A program made the position numbers and the translations under genes. A stretch of DNA of 64,000 bases from Clostridiales bacterium (GTDB lineage Bacteria > Bacillota > Clostridia > Christensenellales > Aristaeellaceae), in the NCBI GenBank assembly GCA_004555155.1, contig SFJH01000023.1:13318-77317 (forward strand). The letters are read 5' to 3'. The notes beneath the pieces were generated by a model. That model saw only the letters and a program-made list of their open reading frames with translations, was not told where the DNA came from and searched no databases. Below, piece by piece: positions 16,082 through 24,867 of this stretch (position 1 is the first letter of the stretch; each line of letters starts with the position of its first letter).

Positions 16082-17041
16082 TCATTTCTTCGCCACGGTC
16101 TTTTCGACCACCTCGACGATGTGGTCGATGGTCAGGCCGAAGCGCTCGGCCAGATAGTCCACCGGGCCGACCTCGCCGTACTCGTCCTCGACGGCCACAT
16201 AGCCGGCGGGCACGGGGCAGTTCTGGATCAGGCAGTCGGACACGGCGCTGAACAGGCCGCCGATCTTGTTGTGGTTCTCAGCGGTGACGACGCAGCCGGT
16301 CTTCTTCGCATACTCGATGACCAGCGCTTCGTCCAGGGGCTTGATGGTGAACATGTCGATGACGGTCGTCTCAATGCCCTTTTCGGCCAGCTTCTGAGCC
16401 GCGCCCAGCGCCTTGCCCACCATGTAGCCGCAGGCGATGATGGTCGCGTCCTTGCCCTCGCGCAGTACCACGCCCTTGCCGATTTCGAACTCGGAGCCGT
16501 CCTCGTAGACGCGGTCGTTGCTCTTGCGGTTGGCGCGCACGTACTTCACGCCGGGCAGCTCCACCAGCTTGGGCAGGATGTCCTCCATCATGGCGGTGTC
16601 GGTGGCGTCGATGACCGTAGCGCCGGGCAGCGCGCGGTACATGGCCACATCCTCAAAGGGCATGTGGGTGCCTCCGTTGTAACCGGCGGTCACGCCCGGG
16701 TCGGTGCCGATCATGGTGATGTCGTTGTGGGCATAGCCGCAGGACATGAACACCTGGTCGAAGCAGCGGCGGGACGCGAAGGGGCCGAAGGAATGGCAGA
16801 TGGGCTTGAAGCCCGCGGCGGCCAGACCGGCGGCGATGCCCGCCATATTGGACTCGGCAATGCCCACGTTGATGGCGCGGTCGGGATGGGCCTTGGCATA
16901 CTTGGCGGTGCCGATGCAGCTCATCAGGTCTGCGTCGAGATAGATGACGTCGGGATTGCTCTCCAGCATCTCGGGAATTTTCGTGCCGAGCACATCCTTG
17001 AAGGCGCGGGGATCAGCGCTTCCGTTGTAAATCACCTTCAT
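16082..17041 (-). CDS. Transketolase, C-terminal (pyrimidine-binding) subunit
   Basis: A 319-residue subunit carrying the pyrimidine-binding and C-terminal domains of a split transketolase. Motifs: RAINVGIAESNMAGIAAGLA with the catalytic Glu that activates thiamine diphosphate, FASRRCFDQVFMSCGY, and the substrate-site block GVTAGYNGGTHMPFED. The start at 17041 shares an ATGA overlap with the N-terminal subunit, ensuring equal production. Split transketolases are common in Clostridia, and dedicated ones act in specialised sugar pathways (AptAB in apiose, SqwGH in sulfoquinovose breakdown). Here the pair sits inside inositol-type genes, so a dedicated substrate is plausible. Confidence 0.92.
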   Translation of the reverse strand: MKVIYNGSADPRAFKDVLGTKIPEMLESNPDVIYLDADLMSCIGTAKYAKAHPDRAINVGIAESNMAGIAAGLAAAGFKPICHSFGPFASRRCFDQVFMSCGYAHNDITMIGTDPGVTAGYNGGTHMPFEDVAMYRALPGATVIDATDTAMMEDILPKLVELPGVKYVRANRKSNDRVYEDGSEFEIGKGVVLREGKDATIIACGYMVGKALGAAQKLAEKGIETTVIDMFTIKPLDEALVIEYAKKTGCVVTAENHNKIGGLFSAVSDCLIQNCPVPAGYVAVEDEYGEVGPVDYLAERFGLTIDHIVEVVEKTVAKK

Positions 17042-17889
17042 GCTTCTCCACCCTCCTTCTTGAGGTTTTCGAGGTTGGCCTTGACAGCCTCGATGTAGCT
17101 GTCCCACACCTCGGGCTTGACCGTCATGGAATGGTTGGACGCGGTCTCCTCCACGGCCTTCACGCCGCGGCCCTTGACGTTGTCCATGATGATGGCCAGG
17201 GGCTTGTCCGCCGGCTCCTTGGTCAGCGCTGCATAGAGCTGCTCCACATCGTGGCCGTCGACGCGCACAGCGTCGAAGCCGAAGGCCTCGAACTTGGCGC
17301 GCAGATCGCCGGAGGGCAGGATCTCGGCGGTGGGGCCGTCGAGCTGCTTTTTGTTGTCATCCACGATCCAGACCAGGTTGGTGACCTTCTTGGCTGCGGT
17401 GAACATCGCGGCCTCCCAGCACTGGCCCTCGTCGATCTCGCCGTCGCCCACGATCAGGAACGTGCGGGAGGGACGGCCCTTGAGCTTGTCGCCCAGCGCC
17501 ATGCCCACGGCCTGGGACGTGCCCTGGCCCAGAGAGCCGGTGGTGCAGTCCACGCCGATGGTCTTGTTCTTGTCGCAGTGGGAGGGCAGGTTCGTATGCG
17601 GCCGGTTCAGGGTCGCCAGATCCTCTTTCGGGAAGAAGCCCTTCAGCGCCAGCGTGGCGTACACCGCCGGACCGGCGTGGCCCTTGGAGCAGACCAGCTT
17701 GTCGCGGTCGGCCCACTTGGGATCCTCGGGCTTGTAGCGCATGACCTTGCCATACAGCACGGCCAGCAGATCGCAGATGCTCAGGGAGCCGCCGATGTGG
17801 CCGAAGCCGCGGGCCTTGAGCTCCTCCAACAGCGCGATGCGGATTTCCGCCGCGAACACTTGCAGCTCGCGCTTTTCGTTTGCGTTCAA
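17038..17889 (-). CDS. Transketolase, N-terminal (diphosphate-binding) subunit
   Basis: A 283-residue subunit with the thiamine-diphosphate magnesium site, VGDGEIDEGQCWEAAMF followed by the Asn in VDDNKKQ, the phosphate-contact His motifs SKGHAGPA and GHIGGSLS, and CTTGSLGQG. It forms the holoenzyme with the C-terminal subunit encoded immediately downstream. The reaction moves a two-carbon ketol unit between sugars. The gene follows the broken iolG by 34 bases in the same transcript. Confidence 0.93.
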   Translation of the reverse strand: MNANEKRELQVFAAEIRIALLEELKARGFGHIGGSLSICDLLAVLYGKVMRYKPEDPKWADRDKLVCSKGHAGPAVYATLALKGFFPKEDLATLNRPHTNLPSHCDKNKTIGVDCTTGSLGQGTSQAVGMALGDKLKGRPSRTFLIVGDGEIDEGQCWEAAMFTAAKKVTNLVWIVDDNKKQLDGPTAEILPSGDLRAKFEAFGFDAVRVDGHDVEQLYAALTKEPADKPLAIIMDNVKGRGVKAVEETASNHSMTVKPEVWDSYIEAVKANLENLKKEGGEA

Positions 17890-17923
17890 TGTAAACGCCT
17901 CCTTGCCAGATAATTATCGGATA

Positions 17924-18855
17924 TTACTTCATCACCTTGACCGGCACGCCGCCCTTTTCGCAGGACTCCTTGGCCGCGATGGCGATGAGCACCGGCTGCA
18001 GGCCGTCGAGGGCGCCCACGGCGGTGTTGGTATCGTTCAGGCAGGCGTCCACGAAGCTGTTCTCCTCGGCGATGAACGCGTCGTTGTAGCGCTCCAGGAA
18101 GAACCACAGGGGCTTCTCCTTCTGCACGCCGTCGGCGGTGTAGAGGGTAGTGTTGTTGGGGGTCTCGTTGTCGGCGGTGATGCAGCCCTTGGAGCCAGGG
18201 TGATGATGCAGGTATCCACATCGCCAGCCTGACCGATCTCGGGGTTGACCAGGCACGCGCCCACGGCGCTGACCTCCTCAACCTCGCTGCCGGACAGGTA
18301 GCGCACCATGTCGAAATCGTGGATGGTCATGTCCACGAAGATGCCGCCGGAGACTTTCACGTAGGACAGCGGCGGGGCCTCGGGATCGCGGGAGGTGACC
18401 TTCACGATCTGAACGTCGCCGATGCCGCCGCTCTGCACGACCTCGTGCACATGCTTGAAGTTGCGGTCGAAGCGGCGATTGAAGCCCACCTGGTACTTCA
18501 CGCCGGCCTTCTTGACCTCCTCGAGAACGGCCTTGATCTTGTCCAGATCGTGGTCGATGGGCTTCTCACAGAAGATGTGCTTGCCCGCCTTGGCGGCCTC
18601 GATAGAGATGGGCGAATGGGTGTCGGTGGAGGAGCAGATGAACACCGCGTCGATGGTGGGATCCTCGAGGATCTTGTGGTAATCGTTGTAATAGTGGGGA
18701 ATGTTCAGCTTCTCGGCCAGATCCTTGGCGGCGGGCTCGTACACATCGGACACGGCGACCAGCTCGGCGTTCGGCACGCGGGAGACCAGGTTGTTGGAAT
18801 GCAGCTTGCCGATGCGACCGGCGCCGATGACGCCGATTCTCAGTTTCTTGCTCAT
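17924..18855 (-). pseudogene. iolG: Inositol 2-dehydrogenase-like gene with internal deletion and frameshift
   Basis: Gfo/Idh/MocA oxidoreductase of the inositol 2-dehydrogenase type, broken in this sequence. The first part (start at 18855 after AGGAGG) encodes GVIGAGRIGKLHS, the EKPID motif with catalytic Lys, and DMTIHDFDM, and reads correctly to DTCIITL at about 18198. The correct ending (GSKGCITADNETPNNTTLY to the stop at 17924) is in another frame. Intact relatives have about 25-30 residues, including an AVYGYDQRVEVFG-like stretch, between these parts. The junction at 18195-18198 is therefore a deletion of about 80 bases that also shifts the frame. An assembly error is possible; ribosomal frameshifting would not restore the missing residues. 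Confidence 0.85.
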
Positions 18856-18936
18856 GGGATTCATCCTCCTGTATCATTCAGTTTGAAGAATACCGGTTAT
18901 CGTCACGCCGGGAGGCGCGCTCCCGGCGCGAAGGAC

Positions 18937-20865
18937 TTAATACTTGCGCGCGTCCCTGACGTGGTCGAGGTGGCTCTGCCACGCGGCGCGGTTGGCCTCG
19001 GTGCCGCCGACCTCAACGGAGCCCACGCGCCACCAGGAATTGTAGCCCTCGGTCATGGACTTGGGCAGCACCTTGATGTCGAACAGCACGGGGCGATCCT
19101 GGATGGACTTGGCCTCCTCGATGGCGGCCTCCAGCTCCTTCATGGTGCGCACGGTGTAGCCCACAGCGCCGTAGGCGCGGGCGATGGCGGCGAAGTCCAC
19201 GGAGATGAACTTGCCGTCATGCCTGCCGGTCTCGGGATTGCGATAGCGCAGCTCCGTGCACAGCGTGGCGTTGCCCTGGGCGGTCTGCAGATTGTTGATG
19301 CAGCCGAAGCTGGCGTTGTCAAACAGGCAGACGTTGATCTTCTTGTGCTCCTGCACGGCGGTGATGAACTCGGAGTGCAGCATCATGAAGCTGCCGTCGC
19401 CCACCATGGCGTACACGTCCCTGTCGTCGCCGATAGCGAACTTCACGCCCAGCGCGCCGGAGATCTCGTAGCCCATGCAGGAATAGCCGTATTCCATGTT
19501 GTAGCTGTCCACGCTGCGGGCACGCCACATGCGCTGCATGCAGCCGGGCAGGGAGCCGGACGCGCCGATGACGGAATCGTTCTCGCCGATCAGGCGGTTG
19601 ATGGCGGCCAGCGCGGCGGTCTGGGTCAGCTGCGCGTTGACGTCCTCGGCGTACTTGAACGCGGACTTCGCGTTGGCGTCGTTGACCTCGGGCACATAGT
19701 CCGGGCCGAACTCGATGCTGGCCAGGCGGTCGTACTCCTTGTTCCACTTCTCAATGGCGGCTTCGATCTCGCCATTATAACTGGTCTTGTAGCCCTCCAG
19801 CGCCTTGGCCAGCTTCGGCAGCGCGGCCTTGGCGTCGGCGATCACGGGAACGGCGTCCAGCTTGAAGGACTGGAACTCGGAGACGTTGATGTTGACGAAC
19901 TTCGCGTCCTCGCGGAACAGCCACTTCGAAGCGGTGGTGAAGTCGGTATAGCGGGTGCCCACGCCGATGATGCAGTCGGCCTCGTGGGCCAGATCGTTCG
20001 CGGCGGAGCAGCCGGTCACGCCGATGCCGCCCATGTTCAGCGGATGGCTCCAGACGATGGCGCTCTTGCCCGCCTGGGTCTCGCCGAAGGGAATGCCGAA
20101 CTTCTCCGCGAAGGCGCGGAACTCCTCGTGGGCCTCGGAATAGCGCACGCCGCCGCCGCAGACGAGCATCGGCTTCTTCGAATTGCGAATGACCTCGGCG
20201 GCCTGCTCGATGGCGATGTCCGTGGCCGGACGGCGCTCGATCCGCCAGACGCGCTTCTGGAAGAAGGCCTCCGGATAGTCGTAGGCCTCGCCCTCCACGT
20301 CCTGGGGCAGTGCGATGCACACTGCGCCGGTGTCGGCGGGGTCAGTCAGCACGCGGAAGGCGCTCATCATGGCGCTCATCAGCTGTTCGGGGCGCACGAT
20401 TCGATCCCAGTAGCGGCAGACGGGACGGAAGGCGTCGTTGGTGGACAGGGACAGGTCGTGCACCTGCTCGATCTGCTGCAGCACCGGGTCGGGCTGGCGG
20501 CAGGCGTACACGTCGCCGGGCAGGATCAGCACGGGAATGTTGTTGGCCGTGGCGGTGGCGGCGGCGGTGACCATGTTGGCCGCGCCGGGGCCGACGGAGG
20601 ACGTCACCGCCATGATCTGCTTGCGCTTCATGTGCTTGGCGAACGCGACGGCCACATGGGCCTGGCCCTGCTCGTTCTTGCCCTGATAGATCTCCAGCCG
20701 CTTCGCCTCCTGCAGAAGCGCCTGGCCGAGGCCGACGACATTGCCGTGTCCGGGCAGCATGAACACGCCGCGGACAAAGGGCTGCTCCACGTCGTCATAG
20801 GCGACGTACTGATTCTCCAGGAAGCGCACCAGCGCCTGGGCCATGGTCAGTCTGATGGTCTTCAT
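18937..20865 (-). CDS. iolD: 3D-(3,5/4)-trihydroxycyclohexane-1,2-dione hydrolase
   Basis: A 642-residue thiamine-diphosphate enzyme that opens the inositol-derived ring to 5-deoxy-D-glucuronate. The start IRLTMAQALVRFL and GVFMLPGHGNVVGLGQAL are characteristic of IolD. The cofactor site is GDGSFMMLHSEF followed by Asn in LFDNASFGCINN; SVGPGAANMVTAA is the other conserved loop. It overlaps iolB by 4 bases (ATGA). The full family length is present with no disruption. Confidence 0.96.
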   Translation of the reverse strand: MKTIRLTMAQALVRFLENQYVAYDDVEQPFVRGVFMLPGHGNVVGLGQALLQEAKRLEIYQGKNEQGQAHVAVAFAKHMKRKQIMAVTSSVGPGAANMVTAAATATANNIPVLILPGDVYACRQPDPVLQQIEQVHDLSLSTNDAFRPVCRYWDRIVRPEQLMSAMMSAFRVLTDPADTGAVCIALPQDVEGEAYDYPEAFFQKRVWRIERRPATDIAIEQAAEVIRNSKKPMLVCGGGVRYSEAHEEFRAFAEKFGIPFGETQAGKSAIVWSHPLNMGGIGVTGCSAANDLAHEADCIIGVGTRYTDFTTASKWLFREDAKFVNINVSEFQSFKLDAVPVIADAKAALPKLAKALEGYKTSYNGEIEAAIEKWNKEYDRLASIEFGPDYVPEVNDANAKSAFKYAEDVNAQLTQTAALAAINRLIGENDSVIGASGSLPGCMQRMWRARSVDSYNMEYGYSCMGYEISGALGVKFAIGDDRDVYAMVGDGSFMMLHSEFITAVQEHKKINVCLFDNASFGCINNLQTAQGNATLCTELRYRNPETGRHDGKFISVDFAAIARAYGAVGYTVRTMKELEAAIEEAKSIQDRPVLFDIKVLPKSMTEGYNSWWRVGSVEVGGTEANRAAWQSHLDHVRDARKY

Positions 20866-21665
20866 TGTTCACCCTCCATATGGAAAATGTGCTCGTTGGC
20901 GTCGGGCTCCCACAGCCAGGCGTGCTCCGGATCGTCGATGCGGGTCTTGCGCCAGGGATCGCCCGGCAGATGGCGGATGCCCCACATGTAGCACATGGCA
21001 TAGCCCGGCGCGGCGGTCTGGGAATGGAAGCCGTGGTTGATGATGCTGATGCCGTTGTGGCGGGTCTTGTAGATATTGCCGTTGCCGAAGCCCGCGCCGA
21101 AGCCGTCGGGATAGTCGAAGCGATAGAAGTAGACCTCCGGCTGCGGATGATGGTGCGGCGGATAGGACGACCACTTGCCCGGGAAGTTCAGCACCTCGCC
21201 CAGCACCATGTTGCTCCAGGGCGCGGACTCATAGTCGAAGAACGTCTTGATCTCGCGGCGCATGCAGCCCATCAGCTCGCCCTTGTTGCCGGCGTGCTGG
21301 ACCATCACGTCCTCGGGCCTGTACATCCGGTTGTCAAAGACGCGGTCGTTGTCGGTCATCTGAACATAGATCTCGGTATGCGTGATGGCCCTCACGGTCA
21401 CCTTCGTGCCGCGGCAGACGTGCAGGCAATAGGCGTCATAGTGGAAGGTGTCGGGGCGCTCGGCCTCGCAGCTCTGATCGTCCCAGGCAAACTCGGCCTT
21501 GCCCTGAAGCAGATCGAGCGCGATCTCCTTGTCCGGCTCGTCGAAGGCGTATTCGTCGCCGGGCTCCATCACCAGCAGGCCCACGTCCATGCCCGTCTCG
21601 TGATCGTTTTCGCCCATGGTCAGATAGGCGTTGTAGCCGCGGCCGACCTCCTTGTCAAAATACAT
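20862..21665 (-). CDS. iolB: 5-deoxy-glucuronate isomerase
   Basis: A 267-residue cupin-type isomerase that converts 5-deoxy-D-glucuronate to 2-deoxy-5-keto-D-gluconate. The metal-binding cluster SSYPPHHHPQPEVYFYR followed by the late GFHSQTAAPGYAMCYMW and DPWRKTRIDDPEHAWL are IolB hallmarks. It lies 18 bases after iolE and overlaps iolD, so the three are translationally coupled. Confidence 0.96.
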   Translation of the reverse strand: MYFDKEVGRGYNAYLTMGENDHETGMDVGLLVMEPGDEYAFDEPDKEIALDLLQGKAEFAWDDQSCEAERPDTFHYDAYCLHVCRGTKVTVRAITHTEIYVQMTDNDRVFDNRMYRPEDVMVQHAGNKGELMGCMRREIKTFFDYESAPWSNMVLGEVLNFPGKWSSYPPHHHPQPEVYFYRFDYPDGFGAGFGNGNIYKTRHNGISIINHGFHSQTAAPGYAMCYMWGIRHLPGDPWRKTRIDDPEHAWLWEPDANEHIFHMEGEQ

Positions 21666-21683
21666 GTCGATCTCCTCCGTTCC

Positions 21684-22583
21684 TCAAAGACCGGTGTGCT
21701 CGCGGATGTACCTGCGCGCCTTGATGGCGTACTCCAGCGGATTGGCCAGCGCGGGATCCTGCTCGGCCTCCACCAGCAGCCAGCCCTCGTAGCCCGCCTT
21801 GCTGAGCAGCTCAAAGATGGGATCGAAGTCCACGCAGCCGTCTCCGGGCACGGTGAACGCGCCGTTGCGCACCGCCTGCAGGAAGCTCCATCCCTCGGGG
21901 GCGACCTTCTTCACCACGTCCGCGCGCATGTCCTTCAGGTGCACATGGCCCACGCGGGAGACGTACTTCTTCAGCACCGCCAGCGGATCCTCGCCCGCAA
22001 AGGTGAAGTGGCCGGTGTCATAGCACAGGAACACGCTCTCGGGATCGGTGTTGGCCAGCATGCGGTCGGTCTCCGCGGCGGTCTGCACCACGGTGCCCAT
22101 GTGGTGATGGAAGCACAGCTTGAAGCCGCGCTCCTTGGCGATCCTGCCCAGGCGGTTGAGCCCGGCGCAGAAGCGATCCCACTCGGCGTCGTTCATCACA
22201 TGGCGCCTGTCGGCCAGCACGGGCGTGTCCATCTGGCCCTGAATGGAGTAGCTCTGTTCGGAGACGTTGATGCGGTTGGCGCCCACCGCGGCCAGGAAGT
22301 CCAGCTCGCGGGTAAAGTCCGCCTCCACCTGTTCGATGGGCTGGGTCAGGATAAAGGAGGAGAACCAGCGGGACGCGATGCGCATGCCGCGCAGGTCCAG
22401 TTCCCGCTTCAGCTCCACCGGATCCGAGGGGTACTTGTTGCCGATCTCGCAGCCGGTGAAGCCCGCCAGCGCCATCTCGCTCACGATCTGGCGAAAGGTG
22501 TTCTCTCCGCCCAGCTCGGGCATGTCGTCGTTGCACCAGCCAATCGGCGCAATGCCCAGAAAGACCTTGTTGGAATCAAACAT
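21684..22583 (-). CDS. iolE: Inosose dehydratase, IolE-like
   Basis: A 299-residue TIM-barrel enzyme of the xylose-isomerase-like fold that dehydrates scyllo-inosose to the trihydroxycyclohexanedione used by IolD. IGWCNDDMPELGGENTF and EMALAGFTGCEIGNKYP are strongly conserved in IolE; the metal ligands appear in CFHHHMGTVVQ, CYDTGHF and GHVHLKD. AAAGGAG precedes the ATG. It is the first gene of the operon, 294 bases from the divergent transporter gene. Confidence 0.95.
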   Translation of the reverse strand: MFDSNKVFLGIAPIGWCNDDMPELGGENTFRQIVSEMALAGFTGCEIGNKYPSDPVELKRELDLRGMRIASRWFSSFILTQPIEQVEADFTRELDFLAAVGANRINVSEQSYSIQGQMDTPVLADRRHVMNDAEWDRFCAGLNRLGRIAKERGFKLCFHHHMGTVVQTAAETDRMLANTDPESVFLCYDTGHFTFAGEDPLAVLKKYVSRVGHVHLKDMRADVVKKVAPEGWSFLQAVRNGAFTVPGDGCVDFDPIFELLSKAGYEGWLLVEAEQDPALANPLEYAIKARRYIREHTGL

Positions 22584-22666
22584 TGGGATCTCTCCTTTAC
22601 AACTGAGGTCGTCTGTTATGTTCAGAAGCGATACGCCGAACCCCCTTCATGCCTATCGCTCCCGGA

Positions 22667-22723
22667 ATTATACTATAACTCATTCTTATTATAACATATG
22701 ATTTGGAAGGTTTCCACTGTCAA
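22667..22723 (-). promoter_or_regulatory. Promoter region of the inositol-type operon
   Basis: The AT-rich gap 22584-22877 has, on the minus strand, TATAAT at 22667-22672 and at 22688-22693 and TTGACA at 22718-22723. TTGACA has 17-base spacing only to a poor CATATG, so which pair is used is unclear. GGAAACCTTCC (an imperfect palindrome) lies just downstream of TTGACA and could be an operator. Confidence 0.4.
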
Positions 22724-22800
22724 CTGTGATAAAAATTCCATTGAGAGACAAAATCTCCCAGAAATTGCACAATCTCTCACAGATTTGGCAACGTTCTTGA

Positions 22801-22829
22801 TTGTCATCTTCCATACCGGCGCTTATAAT
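22801..22829 (+). promoter_or_regulatory. Promoter of the YdcZ-like transporter gene
   Basis: TTGTCA (22801-22806), 17-base spacer, TATAAT (22824-22829). Confidence 0.75.
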
Positions 22830-22877
22830 GATTGCACATGATAGATTCCACAAAACATCGATTTCGGAGGAATGCAC

Positions 22878-23777
22878 ATGTTTACCCTACTGACCTTCTT
22901 TGCGGGCATGATCGGCGCAATCACCGTTTTGCAGGGCGGACAGCTGGCTGAATTCTACGGCGGCTATTCCTCCGCCGTCATCACTCACGCAGTGGGACTG
23001 CTGGCAGCGGCGCTCCTGTACACGGTACGTAGGAAGCATCTGCCGGTTCGGCAGCCCGTCGCGCCCTGGATGTTTCTGGGCGGCGTGATCGGCGCAGGCA
23101 CGGTGGTTCTGAACAACATGGCCTACGGCGGCGTCGGCGTGACGGCTATCGTGGGACTGGGTCTGCTGGGCCAGAGCATCACGAGCCTGTTTGTAGATCA
23201 GTTCGGTCTGCTGGGCGCAGCCAAGAGTCCCTTCTTCAAGGAAAAACTGCTGGGGTTAGCGGCGGTACTGGCTGGAGCGCTGGTGATGGTATTTCCCCTG
23301 AACGGCGCGAACATCGCCGCAGTGCTGATGGCGCTGGGCACTGGCTTGACCATCGTCACCGCGCGCACGGTCAACGCAAGGCTGGCAGAACGTCATGGCG
23401 CAGTTCGGTCGACGGTCATGAACTATATCACCGGATTGGCGGCTTCGTCCGCCGTACTGCTGCTGGTCGGCCGAGGCGAGCCGATGATGCAGAACTTTCA
23501 TCTTTCCGCCAACTGGTTCATGTATCTCTGCGGCGCGTTCGGCGTGGGACTTACGATCATCCTGAACGTCACTGTCAGCAAGGTTTCCGCCTTTGCGCTG
23601 ACGCTGCTGCAGTTCACAGGTCAGATCTTCACCGGTCTTTTGCTGGACACGCTGGTGAAGGGCAGTTTTTCGGTGCAGAGCGCCATCGGCGGCCTACTGG
23701 TCGCCACCGGTCTGGGTCTCAATACCTGGTTGGACAATCACCGCAAGCTCGCCGCCGCTGCAGACGAAGGCCATTGA
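22878..23777 (+). CDS. DMT superfamily membrane protein, tandem YdcZ (DUF606) type
   Basis: A 299-residue integral membrane protein made of two similar halves of about 140 residues, each with about five helices. The first half starts LLTFFAGMIGAITVLQGGQLAEFYGGYSSAVITH, matching the second half in layout (MNYITGLAASSAVLLL and ALTLLQFTGQIFTGLLLD). This is the YdcZ/DUF606 branch of drug/metabolite transporters. The ATG at 22878 lies 7 bases after GGAGG; the ATG at 22872 is too close to it. It is divergent from the inositol-type operon, so a cyclitol or product exporter role is possible, but nothing in the protein shows the substrate. Confidence 0.85.
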   Translation: MFTLLTFFAGMIGAITVLQGGQLAEFYGGYSSAVITHAVGLLAAALLYTVRRKHLPVRQPVAPWMFLGGVIGAGTVVLNNMAYGGVGVTAIVGLGLLGQSITSLFVDQFGLLGAAKSPFFKEKLLGLAAVLAGALVMVFPLNGANIAAVLMALGTGLTIVTARTVNARLAERHGAVRSTVMNYITGLAASSAVLLLVGRGEPMMQNFHLSANWFMYLCGAFGVGLTIILNVTVSKVSAFALTLLQFTGQIFTGLLLDTLVKGSFSVQSAIGGLLVATGLGLNTWLDNHRKLAAAADEGH

Positions 23778-23859
23778 TTTCCAGAAACCATAGGGCTGTG
23801 AAAAAAGCCCGGAACAAAACAGCAGCGGCGGGGTGACGTCCAGCGTGATTTGGGCTGGA

Positions 23860-24867
23860 TTACTCGTGCGCAGCCATCTTGCGCGCCTTGGCTTCGATCT
23901 TGCCGCGCATGACGTCGATTGCGACGGAGAGAATGATCACCGCACCGATGACGATATACTGAACATCGTTGGACGTGCCCAGCAGGTTCAGGCCGTTTCG
24001 GATGATGGCGATGAGCAGCGCGCCGACGAGCGTGCCCCAGATGGTGCCCTTGCCGCCGGAGAAGGACGCGCCGCCGATGATGCACGCCGCGATGGCATCG
24101 GTATCATAGGTCGCGCCGGCGTTCGGGTTGGCGGAGGCCACGCGGCCCGCCAGAATCACGCCCGCCACGCCGCACATGAAGCCCGAAAGGGTGTATACAA
24201 TGGTGAGCACATCCTTGGATCGGATGCCCGAAAGGCGCGCGGCCTCGGCATTGCCGCCCACGCAGTAGATCTGACGGCCCAGCGCCGTGTGGTTCAGGAA
24301 CACGTGGAACAGCGCGTACACCACCAGCACCAGGATAAAGCTGACCGGAAAGCCGAAGCTGAACACCGTGGCGCTGCCGATGAACAGCGTGGAATCGATG
24401 CCCTTGTTGTAAAGGCCGATGGACGTGGAGCCGGTGATCAGCAGCGCAAGACCCCACAGAATATTCTTCGCGCCCAGCGTGGAGACAAAGGGGTGCGGCA
24501 GATCCAGGCGCGTCAGCAGCGTGCCGTTGACAAAGCCGACCAGCGTGGACGCCAGCAGCGCCGCCGGGATCAGCAAAAACGGACTGGTCACGCCAGCGTT
24601 CATCAGAACGCCAATGACGCAGCATGCCAACGTACAGTTGTAGCCCACCGACAGGTCAATGCCCGCCGTGATCAGGCACAGCAGCATGCCCGCGCCGATC
24701 ATGCAGTTGATGCTCGCCTGCTTGAGCACGTTCATCAGATTTCCGATGCGCAGAAACTTGCCCGGCATCACGATGGCGAACACGATAAACATCAGGAAAA
24801 GCGCCAGCGCAGGGCCGAGGCGCATCAGCACATCCGTGATGCCCGTCTTCTTCGGTGCGTTTGTCAT
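23860..24867 (-). CDS. Sugar ABC transporter permease, RbsC-like
   Basis: A 335-residue permease of the ribose/galactose/inositol class (BPD_transp_2 fold). About eight to ten membrane helices; conserved stretches are CLITAGIDLSVG and ACIIGGASFSGGKGTIWGTLVGALLIAII, both typical of RbsC. The start at 24867 makes an ATGA overlap with the ATPase gene, and GGGGAGG precedes it. It is the last gene of a binding-protein/ATPase/permease importer. Its location next to iolEBD makes inositol or an inositol-like cyclitol the best substrate guess. Confidence 0.92.
   Translation of the reverse strand: MTNAPKKTGITDVLMRLGPALALFLMFIVFAIVMPGKFLRIGNLMNVLKQASINCMIGAGMLLCLITAGIDLSVGYNCTLACCVIGVLMNAGVTSPFLLIPAALLASTLVGFVNGTLLTRLDLPHPFVSTLGAKNILWGLALLITGSTSIGLYNKGIDSTLFIGSATVFSFGFPVSFILVLVVYALFHVFLNHTALGRQIYCVGGNAEAARLSGIRSKDVLTIVYTLSGFMCGVAGVILAGRVASANPNAGATYDTDAIAACIIGGASFSGGKGTIWGTLVGALLIAIIRNGLNLLGTSNDVQYIVIGAVIILSVAIDVMRGKIEAKARKMAAHE

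Noticed and set aside
18319..20991. Plus-strand 890-residue frame
   Set aside because: Antisense to iolD and the iolG-like gene; His, Ala, Gly and Asp-rich composition without domains shows it is not coding.
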